Below are positions 42,040 through 53,156 of a DNA stretch of 64,000 nucleotides, one piece after another. A program made the position numbers and the translations under genes. Location: positions 644,946,736 through 645,010,735 of the forward strand of contig NC_053036.3 in the NCBI RefSeq assembly GCF_002575655.3, in the 5' to 3' direction. A model generated the notes under the pieces. That model was not told where the DNA came from. It did not search any database and worked only from the letters and a program-made list of their open reading frames with translations. This stretch comes from Aegilops tauschii subsp. strangulata. Taxonomy: Eukaryota; Streptophyta; Magnoliopsida; Poales; Poaceae. Each line of letters opens with the position of its first letter. Positions within the stretch are counted from its first letter, which is position 1.

Positions 42040-44964
42040 ATGGAGCATGGACGAGACGAGCAAGCAGAAGAGGTGTTGGGGGACATAATCTTAGCCGGAG
42101 GTGATATCTTGTCGTATCTTAACGACAATGATGGTCTGGAAGAACAGGGTGAAGAAGCAGGCTACGGTGATCGAAGAGTGGAGGAGGAAAGACATGATTA
42201 TGATGGCTCCGGTGACCCAATGCTGGTGCAAGAAGGAGCCCGTGGTGACGGCTCCGGTGACCGAACAGAGTCCGGCCAGGTAAATATATTAGTTAAGCCT
42301 GTGCTGACTAGCTAATTGATGCATTCATTGTTTTGGTATGTACACATATTAATTAACACTCGTCTTTCTTCTTTTTTCTAGCCCTCCGGATCGAGCACAA
42401 CTGCGGTAAAGAGACGAGGCCCGAAGAGAAAGTTGCGCTCGGATGAAAGGTTTGAGATCAGAGCAATCGCGCGCGACGGCCAACCGATTGAACCCATCCG
42501 GACAAAGGATGCATTTGCTGCTCAGTGCGGGGTTCTAGTGAGGGACAAGATCCCGATCAGCATCCACCAATGGTATAAGCCTAAGAAGGAAGACCCTGAG
42601 GTGTCTTATGTCAATGATATGCAGAAAGATGATCTTTGGACCGAGCTGAAGGCAAATTTCACGCTACCGCCAGAGGAGGATCCGGAGAAGCCAGTTAAAG
42701 AACAATTAATCAAGTCGCATGCTCTTAAGAAGATGGCAGACCTATTCAGGAGGTGGAAGAATGAGCTGAAAACGTTTGTCGACAAAGAAGAGACACCAGA
42801 ATTCATCGGCCGGTATGAGAAGATCAGAGATCACTGGCCCGCATTTGTGGCCCACAAGACATCGGAAAAGAGTAAGAAGATGTCAGCGACAAACAAGAAG
42901 AATGCTGCGAAGAAGAAGCTTCACCATCGCACGGGGTCAGGTGGCTACCTCAAAGCCCGGCCTAAGTGGGCCAAGGCTGAGAATGATCTGCTTGAAAAAG
43001 GGATCGAACCACAGACAATGAACTGGACAGACCGTTGCCGGACTTGGTTCTTCGGGGCTGGCGGAACCTTGGACCCTGTATCAGGGAGGTGCGTTTGGAC
43101 GAACGAGCTTTTGAGAATACCGCAGCCGCTCCGTCTGCTCTGCCGGCGTCTAGCAGTACAGCTGCCAGAGGCGGGAGGCAATACAGATTCGGTCCTTCTC
43201 TGAAGACTCCAGAGAAGTTACCATACGAGAGGACCGAGGAGGAAACCAGGAAGATCGTGCGAGCCGAAGTGACAAACTTCTTTGAAGGGGTGAAAGCAAA
43301 GAAACATCCACCTCCGGAGGAGAAGGTAGATCCGGTGAAAGCAAAGCGCACTCTGGCTACCCTGAAAAAACCACCAAAGTCTCCGCCGAGAGGCAACTAT
43401 GAGCGCATTCTTGCAGAGACATATGCCAAAGCGGAGCGGTCGGGAAGTACTGTCAGTGATCAAAGGTTAAAAGAACGACGGGCTGGGAAAAAATTGCCCA
43501 GCTCGGCGAACAAGCGAACCAATCGTGCCCCCCGCTCAAGGTGTCAAAAGACATCGTCGCTAATGATCCGAGGATGGTGCCCGGTTATAGCAATCTTGGA
43601 GATTACCTGCCCGGCGATGTACATTATGAAATCATGGAGGTGGACGAACACAAATACCATTACGGGAAGCCTCTCGTCAAAGATGAAAGATCTCTAACAA
43701 CGATGATGCGAAGATTACATGATTGGTACATGAAAACCTGCAGAGAGTCTGATGGGATGAGTACTTTGACGCTGAGAGTTAAACCGGAGCATGACCTCGT
43801 TGGAATTGAACTGCTGAATGTTCCATTTGAGGATTTCTTCCAGTTTTACAATCAAAAGGCCCTCGATAAAACAACGATCACTTGCTACTGTCTGTAAGTA
43901 GTACTACTTCTGTCATTAAGTCTCTCTATATAGGTCAGCTCTTTCATTGCATGTATTTATAATTATCCTCACTATATTATGCAGATTGAAGATCGCCGAA
44001 TTGAAGAAAAAACAAATCGGTGATATTGGGTTCATTAACACAAATCTCATAGATGCATATACGGTTGAAAAACATCCCAAAGAAGCCGAGGCCAACTTGC
44101 TACGATCGTTGGTATTAAATCAAAACAAAGATATAATACTCTTTCCTTACAACTTCAAGTGAGTGTTACTGTCTTGTGAATATTCGGTTTCCCTTATTAG
44201 TCCAGGTTATGGTAATGTAATTGATGACTTATGCATGCATGCGCAGCTTCCACTTTATTCGCCTAGAGATTAAGCTTGAGCAGGGAGTAGTAACCGTCTT
44301 ACACTCGAGACGAAAAGATCCCCAGGACTATGCGAACATGACTCAAATGGTCGAGAAGTAAGTTAAATCGATCATTATCCACCATATCAGCAACTTTGTT
44401 CATTTCCTGATATCAAGTAATTGTTTTCTTTGTCTGGCAGGGATTGGAGAAAATTCACCACAAAAGCTCCGGGACTGCCGAAGAAGTTGCAATTTAAACA
44501 CCCGAAAGTAAGTACTATAGTAGCATGTTCCGCGCATCTCCTAGTGATTCAAGCGCTAGTTTCATCAATACTATTTAGCATGCTTGCTTATCAGTTTGAT
44601 TGACCTCTATTTCTTGTAAAGTGGTTGTGGCAGGAACCCGGGAATAATTACTGTGGATACTACGTTTGCGAGTCCATCCGCTACACGACCTGTGAGCGGG
44701 GCTACTCTGACGAACAATATGAAGTGCGTAAGCAATAATATTCACAATTTTATTTTATTACCATCATTTGTGTTGAATTTCATTTATTCACATATATATG
44801 TATTGACCCCCTTCTTCAAATTCGATGTTTCGGAAGCGGGATGAACTCCTAGCACCAGATCGTATGCGAGCAATTCAAGAGGAATTGGCGGCATTCTTCC
44901 TTGACCACGTGATCGCTGAAAACGGAGAATACTATGTGGACCCTGTGTTCTTACAATTTAATTA
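42040..44964 (+). pseudogene. tnpA-like gene of the outer CACTA, with internal deletion and frameshift
   Basis: Exon 1 starts at 42040 (MEHGRDEQAEEVLGDIILAG, acidic; donor at about 42280); exon 2 starts at 42382 (PSGSSTTAVKRRGPKRKL). The Transposase_24-like block follows (KKMADLFRRWKNELKTFV, FFGAGGTLDPVSGRCVW). At about 43110 roughly 0.9 kb present in the inner copy is missing and the frame shifts. A six-A run at 43488-43493 shifts it again. Five short downstream exons (from 43984, 44247, 44442, 44633 and about 44836) encode a Ulp1/C48-like part: FHFIRLEIKL (His), VLHSRR where Asp is expected, NNYCGYYVCE (Cys), ending FLQFN. TAG stop at 44962-44964. Confidence 0.85.
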
Positions 44965-45225
44965 GGAGATTGTATTGTAAGAGATAATTATTGTATATAT
45001 GTAGCCGGTAGTGTCGGATAGATATATGAGAACTTGTTGTTCGACCAATCTCTCGGAGAAGGAGAGGTGGTCGATATCACTTCTCTCTGTATGCATATGT
45101 TCATGACGATCTTCTGTTTCCTTCATTTGATTACTAGCTAGCGTGTCTAGTCCTCTCCATACGTATATAGTACGTAGCGTCGACCAAGCACGGAGATAAG
45201 AGAGGACACTTCTCTCTATTAATTA
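44965..45225. other. tnpA 3' flank (outer) up to the insertion point
   Basis: Near-identical, in inverted orientation, to 45591-45853 of the inner copy. No gene seen. Confidence 0.7.
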
Positions 45226-45244
45226 CACTAGTAGGAAAAGGGGC

Positions 45245-45482
45245 TTTTACCCCGGTTCATCAGGGCCTTTAGTCCCGGTTCTGGAACCGGGACTAAAGGG
45301 TCGTTACTAATGCCCTAGCCCTTTAGTCCCGGTTCTTACACGAACCGGGACTAAAGGCCGTCTACGTGGCCGGTGCGGGGAGCCCAGGCAGGAGGGCCTT
45401 TGGTCCCGGTTGGTGCCACCAACCGGGACCAATAGGCAGGGCCTTCTGTCCCGGTTGGTGTCACCAACCGGGACCAATAGGC
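45245..45482. repeat. tnpA-side subterminal array of the inner CACTA
   Basis: Copies of ctttagtcccggttc, ggttggtgccaccaaccgg and ccttctgtcccggttgg. The reversed counterpart in the outer element is 60869-61095. Confidence 0.8.
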
Positions 45483-45853
45483 ATCCACGCGTTAGCAGCT
45501 GGCAGGAGCTGAGGTTTTTGTTTTTTTTGAAAGGGGGTGGTTTAGGGGTTTTGGGGGGTTAATTTAGGTGTTTCATATATTGTGTTAGCTAGCTAATTAA
45601 TAGAGGGAAGTGTCCTCTCTTATCTCTGTGCTTGGTCGACGCTACGTACTATATACGTATGGAGAGGAGTAGACACGCTAGCTAGTAATCAAATGAAGGA
45701 AACAGAAGATCGTCAGGAACATATGCATACAGAGAGAAGTGATATCGACCACCTCTCCTTCTCCGAGATATTGGTCGAACAACAAGTTCTCGTATATCTA
45801 TCCGACACTACCGGCTACATATATACAATAATTATCTCTTACAATACAATCTC

Positions 45854-48800
45854 CTAATTAAATTGTAGGAACACAGGGTCCACATAGTATTCTCTGTTTT
45901 CAGCGATCACGTGGTCAAGGAAGAATGCCGCTAATTCCTCTTGAATTCCTCGCATATGATCTTCTGCTAGGAGTTCATCCCGCTTCCGAAACATCTAATT
46001 TGAAGAAGGGGGTCAATACATATATATATATGAATAAATGAAACTCAACACAAATGATGGTAATAAAATAAAATTGTGAATATTATTGCTTACGCACTTC
46101 ATATTGTTCTTCAGTGTAGCCCCACTCACAGGTCGTGTAGCGGATGGACTCGCAAACGTAGTATCCACAGTAATTATTCCAGGGTTCCTGCCACAACCAC
46201 TTTACAAGAAATAGAGGTCAATCAAACTGATAAGCAAGCATGCTAAATGGTATTGATGAAACTAGCGCTTGAATCACTAGGAGATGCGCGGAACATGCTA
46301 CTATAGTACTTACTTTCGGGTGATTAAATTGCAGCTTCTTCGGCAGTCCCGGAGCTTTTGAGGTGAATTTTCTCCAAACCCTGCCAGACAAAGAAAACAA
46401 TTACTTGATATCAGGAAATGAACAAAGTTGCTGATATGGTGGATAATGATCGATTTAACTTACTTCTCGACCATTTGAGTCATGTTCGCATAGTCCTGGG
46501 GATCTTTTCGTCTCGAGTTTAAGACGGTTACTACTCCCTGCTCAAGCTTAATCTCTAGGAGAATATAGTGGAAGCTGCGCATGCATGCATAAGTCATCAA
46601 TTACATTACCATAACCTGGACTAATAAGGGAAACCGAATATGCACAAGACAGCAACACTCACTTGAAGTTGTAAGGAAAGAGTATTATATCTTTGTTTTG
46701 ATTTAATACCAACGATTGTAGCAAGTTGGCCTCGGCTTCTTTGGGATGTTTTTCAACCGTATATGCATCTATGAGATTTGTGTTAATGAACCCAATATCA
46801 CCGATTTGTTTTTTCTTCAATTCGGCGATCTTCAATCTGCATAATATAGTGAGGATAATTATAAATACATGCAATGAAAGAGCTGACCTATATAGAGAGA
46901 CTTAATGACAGAAGTAGTACTACTTACAGACAGTAACAAGTGATCGTTGTTTTATCGAGGGCCTTTTGATTGTAAAACTAGAAGAAATCCTCAAATGGAA
47001 CACTCAGCAGATCAATTCCAACGAGGTCATGCTCCGGTTTAACTCTCAGCGTCAAAGTATCCATCCCATCAGACTCTCTGCAGGTTTTCATGTGCCAATC
47101 ATGTAGTCTTCGCATGATCGTGCTTAGAGATCTTTCATCTTTGGCGAGAGGCTTCCCGTAATGGTATTTGTGTTCGTCCACCTCCATGATTTCATAATGT
47201 ACATCGTCGGGCAGGTAATCTCCAAGATTGCTATAACCGGGCACCATACTCGGATCATTAGCGACGATATCTTTTGACACCTTGAACGGGGGGCACGATT
47301 GGTTCGCTTGTTTGCCGAGCTGGGCAATTTTTTCCCAGCTCGTCGTTCTTTCATCCTTTTATCACTGACAATACTTCCCGACCGCTCTGCTTCGGCATAT
47401 GTCTTTGCAAGAACGCGCTCATAGTTGCCTCTCGGCGGAGACTTTGGTGGTTTTGTCAGGGCAGCCAGAGTGCGCTTTGCTTTCACCGGATCTACCTTCT
47501 CCTCCGGAGGTGGATGTTTCTTTGCTTTCACCCCTTCAAAGAAGTTCTTCACTTCGGCTCGCACGATCTTCGCGTTCTCCTCCTCGGTCCTCTCGTATGG
47601 CAACTTCTCTGGAGTCTTCAGAGAAGGACCGAATCTGTATTGCCTTTCGCCTCTGGCAGCTGTACTGCTAGACGCCGGCAGAGCAGACGGAGCGGTTGCG
47701 GCTGTCTTCTTTCCTTGCTTACGAGGCGGAGGAGAAGGACTACGACGCGCCGGAGCAGCCGCAGCGGCGGCGGGTCTCTTCCGCCCTTGCTGACGAGGCA
47801 GAGAAGGAGGAGGCTGGCTGCTCTGGCGCGCCGGCGCTGGCGAAGAAGGAGGCGGAGTGCCGCCACGCGCCGGAGAAGGAGGCTGAGTGCCCTGATCACT
47901 CGCCGGAGGAGGAGGCAGAGGAGGAGGCGGAGTGCCCTTACTCGCCGGAGCCATCCAGTTCGGAAGCTTGATGAGCTCCTTCCGCCATAGGCACGGAGTC
48001 TTCAGAGCTAAACCCAGCCGAGTCTCCCCTTCACCGGTAGGGTGGTCAAGCTGGAGGTCCTCAAATCCCTCCGTTATTTCATCCACCATCACCCTAGCAT
48101 ATCCTTCTGGAATCGGCCGGCAGTGGTAGGTTGCGCCGGGTTCAGTAGGTAAAACAGAGCCAACAGCCGCCTTGACTTTGAAGTTCTGCCATTCCGCCAT
48201 AAGGTGGCAATGTTGAGACTCCGTGATAGCATCCACGGGGTAGCTAGCAGGAGCCGCATGCTCCAGCTGAAGCAGCTCGGTGGAAGCCACGCTGCTTCTC
48301 CGCTGAGATGGCGGTGTAGCTTCGGGGGCAGTTTCGGCATCTCGATTGCCGTCTCGTTCCTCTAGCGCTTGAACCCTTTCGTGCAGCTTCTGAATTTGGA
48401 TCTGCTCCACTTTTTTCCTCCTCTCCTGGGTTTTGTAACCGCCCGCGTCCGGAAAACCAGCCTTCCACGGAACGGAGCCTGGCGTGCCTCGTGTCCGTCC
48501 AGGGTGCTCAGGATTCCCGAGGGCCATTGTGAGCTCATTGTTCTCTCTGTCTAGAACGAACGTCCCTTGCTGCGCTGCATCGATATAGTGCTTAAGCTTC
48601 TTGACGGGTATTGCAAGTTGCTCGTCCGTCCAACGACACCTCCCTGATACAGGGTCCAAGGTTCCGCCAGTCCGGAAGAACCAAGTCCGGCAACGGTCTG
48701 GCCAGTTCATTGTCTCTGGTTCGATCCCTTTATCAAGCAGATCCCTCTCAGACTTGGCCCACTTAGGCCGGGCTTTGAGGTAGCCACCTGACCCCGTGCG

Positions 48801-49688
48801 ATGGTGAAGCTTCTTCTTCACAGCATTCTTCTTGTTTGTCGCTGACATCTTCTTACTCTTTTCCGATGTCTTGTGGGCCACAAATGCGGGCCAGTGATCT
48901 CTGATCTTCTCATACCGGCCGACGAATTCTGGTGTCTCTTCTTTGTCGACAAACGTTTTCAGCTCATTCTTCCACCTCCTGAATAGGTCTTCCATCTTCT
49001 TAAGAGCATGAGACTTGATTAATTGCTCTATAACTGGCTTCTCCGGATCCTCCTCTGGCGGTAGCGTGAAATTTGCCTTTAGCTCAGTCCAAATATCATC
49101 TTTCTGCATATCATTGACATAAGACACCTCAGGGTCTTCCTTCTTAGGCTTATACCATTGGTGGATGCTGATCGGGATCTTGTCCCTAACTAGAACCCCG
49201 CACTGAGCAGCAAAAGCATCCTTTGTCCGGAGGGGTTCAATCGGTTGTCCGTCGCGCGCGATTGCTGTGATCTCAAACCTTTCATCCGAGCGCAACTTTC
49301 TCTTCGGGCCTCGTCTCTTTACCGAAGTTGTGCTCGATCCGGAGGGCTAGAAAAAAGAAGAAAGATGAGTGTTAATTAATATGTGTACATACCAAAACAA
49401 TGAATGCATCAATTAGCTAGTCAGCACAGGCTTAACTAATATATTTACCTGGCCGGACTCTGTTCGGTCACCGGAGCCGTCACCACGGGCTCCTTCTTGC
49501 ACCAGCATTGGGTCACCGGAGCCATCATAATCATGTATTTCCTCCTCCACTCTTCGATCACCGTAGCCTGCTTCTTCACCCTGTTCTTCCAGACCATCAT
49601 TGTCGTTAAGATACGACAAGATATCACCTCCGGCTAAGATTATGTCCCCCAACACCTCTTCTGCTTGCTCATCTCGTCCGTGCTCCAT
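45854..49688 (-). pseudogene. tnpA-like gene of the inner CACTA, nearly intact
   Basis: ATG at 49688, exon 2 starting near 49347, continuous for about 700 codons: Transposase_24-like block (FFRTGGTLDPVSGRCRW, LTMALGNPEHPGRTRG), coiled region (VEQIQIQKLHERVQALEE) and a long Pro/Ala-rich linker (PPPPLPPPPASDQGTQPP). A six-A run (T at 47328-47333) throws it out of frame, as in the outer copy, and TAG at 46980-46978 replaces CAG. Later exons repeat the Ulp1-like part with His (FHYILLEIKL) and NNYCGYYVCE, but VLNSRR has Asn where a catalytic Asp is expected. TAG stop at 45856-45854. The intact protein would bind subterminal repeats and help bring element ends together. Confidence 0.87.
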
Positions 49689-49949
49689 TGTTTCTGCAAA
49701 TATTACAACATGGCAATTATTACACAAACATGACAGCAGGTGGATATATTAGTGCAAACGTAGACCTAGCTTATTCCGGGTTTGGGGTGGCCTAGGCAAC
49801 GCTTCAAGGGTAGGGGCGCGGCGGGAGGGGGTAGGAGACCGACATCGTTTTTTTCTAGGGTTTGGGTGTCCTCGAGAGTTTTGGTCGAGCGAGAGGGCCG
49901 GGGGGTGCTCCCGTGGTATAAGTTATCATGGTCGAGAGGGGGTATACAT

Positions 49950-50410
49950 ATCGACCGTCCATCATGTCGAAGTTATCTGGGAGGGAGTTATATATATCGA
50001 CAACGACGACATACATACACGGGAAAATAATGTTATCGGGGAGGGGGTATATCGACCCCCCCCACGTGTTGAAGTTATCGGGAGGGGGTTATATCGACAA
50101 CGACGACATACATACACGTGAAAATAATGTTATCGAGGAGGGGGTATATCGACCCCCCCTCGTGTTGAAGTTATCAGGAGGGGGTAATATCGACAACGAC
50201 GACATACATACACGGGAAAATAATGTTATCGGGGAGGGGGTATATCGACCCCCCCCCCACGTGTTGAAGTTATCAGGAGGGGGTTATATCGACAACGACA
50301 ACATATATACACGGGAAAATAATGTTATCGGGGAGGGGGTATATCGACCCCCCCTCGTGTTGAAGTTATCCCCCCTCGTGTTGAAGTTATCGGGAGGGGT
50401 ATATATCGAC
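49950..50410 (-). repeat. Minisatellite of about 97 bp, 4-5 units (inner)
   Basis: gttatcggggagggggtata recurs at 50032, 50129, 50225 and 50324 (periods 97, 96, 99). Two to three units only in the outer copy. Confidence 0.88.
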
Positions 50411-50429
50411 GACGACAGACCCGATAAAA

Positions 50430-51460
50430 CATAAGAAAACGAAGAAGAAATAAAAAGAGGAGAAGAAGAAAGGAATAGAGGAGAGGATTGAAGGGAAAAA
50501 AAGAAGAAAAAAAAGAGGAGAAGAAGAAAGCAATAGAGGAGAAGAAGAAAAAATAGAATATTTTCTTCTTCTCCTCTATTCCTTTCTTCTTCTCTTCTTC
50601 TTTTTCTTCTTTTTTCCTCTTCTTATTTATTTCTCCTCTTCTTCCTCTCCTTTTCTTCTTTCTTTCCTCTTCTTATTTTCTTCTTTCCTATCCTTCTTTT
50701 TCTTCTTCTTCCCTTCCTAGCTAGATATATAAAACTTTTCTAAAATTGTAACTTTTGCATATATAAAACTTTTCCATGGATCATCATTTCTCATATATAT
50801 CGAATATATATCCATTGTCATATATAAAAACTTTCTATATATGAACAAAAAACTTTCTATGAACAAAAAAACATTTTTGACATATATATTCATACATTTT
50901 GAACATCTACATACATACACAATTTTTTTTGTTCACATGTACATTATAGCCACATACACATATACATCACATATGAACAAAAAAATTAAACTAATAAAAA
51001 TAAAAAGACATATAGCCACATATGAACAAAAACATATAGCCACATACATACACATATACATTATATATATATATATGATCAAAAAACAATTAAACTAATA
51101 AAAAGCAGAGCCGGGGCGGCGGCTCTCACAGCGGGGGCGGCTAGGACGATGGCGACGGCGGGGGCGGCGAGGGCGCCGGCGCGCGGGGGCGGGACAGGGC
51201 GGGGGCGGCGAGGGCGCCGGCGAGCACGCGCGGGCCGGGCAGGGGGCTCGGGGCGCCGAGGCGGCGCGCGAGAGCAGGGGAGCACGAGGCGGGGCGGCGC
51301 GTGGGGGCAGGGCGACGGCGACGAGCACCGGGCGGCAACCCGTCGAGGCAAGGGCGCGGGGCAACGGCGACGAGGAGCGGGCGGCGACGGCGAGCACGGG
51401 CAGCCTGGCGGCGTCGCTGGCAACTGGCGAGGGATCTGGAAATTTCCCAAGTGTTGGCTT
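50430..51460 (-). repeat. tnpA leader (inner): polypurine/polypyrimidine tract and CG-rich part
   Basis: 50430-50720 holds purine (gaagaagaaaggaatagagg) then pyrimidine runs; 50720-51100 is AT-rich with ATATAC words; 51110-51440 is CG-rich (gcggcgagggcgccggc). A TATA box (TATATAA reversed) stands at 51459-51466. The layout matches the outer leader in reverse. Confidence 0.7.
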
Positions 51461-51473
51461 ATATAGGCACACC

Positions 51474-51690
51474 TTTGGTCCCGGTTGGTGGCACCAACCG
51501 GGACCAATGCCACCCTTTAGTCCCGGTTGGTGCCACCAACCGGGACCAAAGGTCCCTTTTCAGCAGCGCAAAGGGCGGGAAGCGGCGGCCTTTGGTCCCG
51601 GTTGGTGGCACCAATCGGGACTAAAGGGGGGGCATTGGTCCCGGTTGGTGCCACCAACCGGGACCAAAGGCCTTGCGCTGCCCGCGGCCA
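51474..51690. repeat. Subterminal-type array at the inner tnpA promoter
   Basis: Facing copies of tttggtcccggttggtggc and accaaccgggaccaaagg, lying between the leftward tnpA promoter and rightward unit e'. Confidence 0.8.
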
Positions 51691-51697
51691 AAAGTTT

Positions 51698-51910
51698 AGT
51701 CCCACCTCGCTAGTTGAGAGGGGCTCGGAGTGGTTTATAAGCCCCACTGCGGCTGCCCTCTCGAGCTCCTCTCAAATGCAGGCTTACGGGCCTAATGTCA
51801 CACTGTGCTGTCTGTGGGCCTATTGGGCCTTCTGCGGGCCTGAATCCTGGCCCAGGTTGGGTTTCTAGTCGTATTCAGGCCGTGGTGGCCCAATAGGTGG
51901 CAGTTTTTTT
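51698..51910 (+). ncRNA. Candidate snRNA-type hairpin RNA gene, unit e' (inner), with compensatory change
   Basis: AGTCCCACCTCG (51698-51709), 24 bp, TTTATAA (51734-51740), start G at 51763 (GAGCTCCTCTCAAATGCAGG), seven T at 51904-51910; about 148 nt. Outer stem CCTATTGGGCC (51819-51829) pairs with GGCCCAATAGG (51887-51897); other units have CCTACTGGGCC with GGCCCAGTAGG, so a C-G pair has become T-A on both sides. Inner stem GGCCTGAAT / ATTCAGGCC (51837-51845, 51873-51881). Confidence 0.52.
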
Positions 51911-52289
51911 AAAAAAAATCCAGTTTTTTGGTTCTGTTTTTTGCATTATTTATTTTCTTTTGTTTTTTGCTTTATTTTTTAATTCTTTTTGCTTTTAGGT
52001 CAGCAAAATTATAAACTGTCTGTTAGTGCCATTAGTTTTAGAAAAAATATAAACTTTCTATTAGTGCCATTAGTTCTTTATGAAAATTCTTTTTGCTGTA
52101 TTTAGTTTTTTTGTTTTCTTTTTTGCTATATTTATTTTGTTTTGTTTCTACTTACAACAAAAAACTTATTTATTTTATTTTATTTTGTTTCTAATTACTT
52201 ATTTATTTTACTTTATGATAATTCTTTTTGCTATTAAAGTTTCTATCAAAAAAAGTTTTTTATGAAAATTCTTTTTGCTTTTAATGATT
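51911..52289. other. AT-rich spacer with one unit of the 182-bp repeat (inner)
   Basis: Phe/Leu-rich frames are artefacts of T-rich sequence. The unit at 52075-52270 corresponds to the threefold repeat at 39626-40166. Confidence 0.7.
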
Positions 52290-52495
52290 AAAAATAGAAA
52301 AGAGGCGCAATGCTCGTTGATTTGCTTCAAGCCTTTCGGAATAGTGTAGACTGCACTGCACATAGCTCGATGCAGTCTACCTTATTCCTCAAGGCTTGAA
52401 GCTAAGCAACGTGAGCATTGCGCCTCTTCTTCATCGTCTCTGCACTCAGGGCTTATAAACCGCTCCTAGTGCCTCTCAGCTAGCGAGGTGGGACT
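52290..52495 (-). ncRNA. Candidate snRNA-type hairpin RNA gene, unit d' (inner)
   Basis: Minus strand: AGTCCCACCTCG (52495-52484), 24 bp, TTTATAA (52459-52453), start G at 52429 at the foot of the same long stem as unit d (AAGAGGCGCAATGCTC, GCTTCAAGCCTT, GTAGACTGCA and complements), five T at 52294-52290; about 140 nt. Stem and loop are almost unchanged from unit d. Confidence 0.55.
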
Positions 52496-52499
52496 AAAA

Positions 52500-52672
52500 A
52501 ACTGCTTAGTAAGAAACTCTAGTACCGGTTCGTGCCACGAACAGGTACTAAAGGTGCTCGTGGGGCCACAGCCTCATTAGTACCGGTTCGTGGCACCAAC
52601 AGGGACCAAAGGGTGGAATTGGTCCCGGTTCGTGCCACCAACCGGGACCAATGGCCTTGCACAGCGGCGTGG
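52500..52672. repeat. Array between divergent units d' and c' (inner)
   Basis: gtaccggttcgtgccacg, ggtcccggttcgtgccacc and their inverses. Syntenic with 39050-39195. Confidence 0.7.
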
Positions 52673-52682
52673 TGGTGAGTTT

Positions 52683-52895
52683 AGTCCCACCTCGCTAGCT
52701 AAGAGAGAGCCGCACCTGTTTATAAGGTGCGGTGCGCCTGAGCTGTCGAGCTCCTCTCTAAAGCAGGCTTACGGGCCTAACCTCTCTGTACATGCCTGTG
52801 GGCCTACTGGGCCTTCTGCGGGCCTGAATCCTGGCCCATGGATGGGTTTCTAATCGTATTCAGGCCGTGGTGGCCCAGTAGGTGGCATAATTTTT
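52683..52895 (+). ncRNA. Candidate snRNA-type hairpin RNA gene, unit c' (inner)
   Basis: AGTCCCACCTCG (52683-52694), 24 bp, TTTATAA (52719-52725), start G at 52748, five T at 52891-52895; about 148 nt. Outer stem CCTACTGGGCC (52803-52813) with GGCCCAGTAGG (52872-52882) is perfect here, whereas unit c has one mismatch. Confidence 0.5.
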
Positions 52896-53156
52896 AATTT
52901 TTGGCCTGTTATTTTTCATGCATTTACTAATTATTTTGAGCTATAAGACCCTAAAATTGAAAAGCATTTCAAATGAACTCTGAAAATGTTGAAAGTTGGC
53001 ATGGTATCATCATTTCATCCACATAGCATGTGCAAGAAAGTTGAGAGGGTTACGGCAAAAACTAGATGCACTTCTTGTACAAAACGGACAATGGTATCAT
53101 ACTCGTCTATTACAAAGTTGGCATGGTATCATCATAATAGTTGCGGGAGAAAGTCT

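Noticed and set aside
51079..51513. Pro/Ala-rich minus-strand frame near the inner tnpA promoter
   Set aside because: Counterpart of the CG-rich leader; no domain and not conserved as protein between copies.
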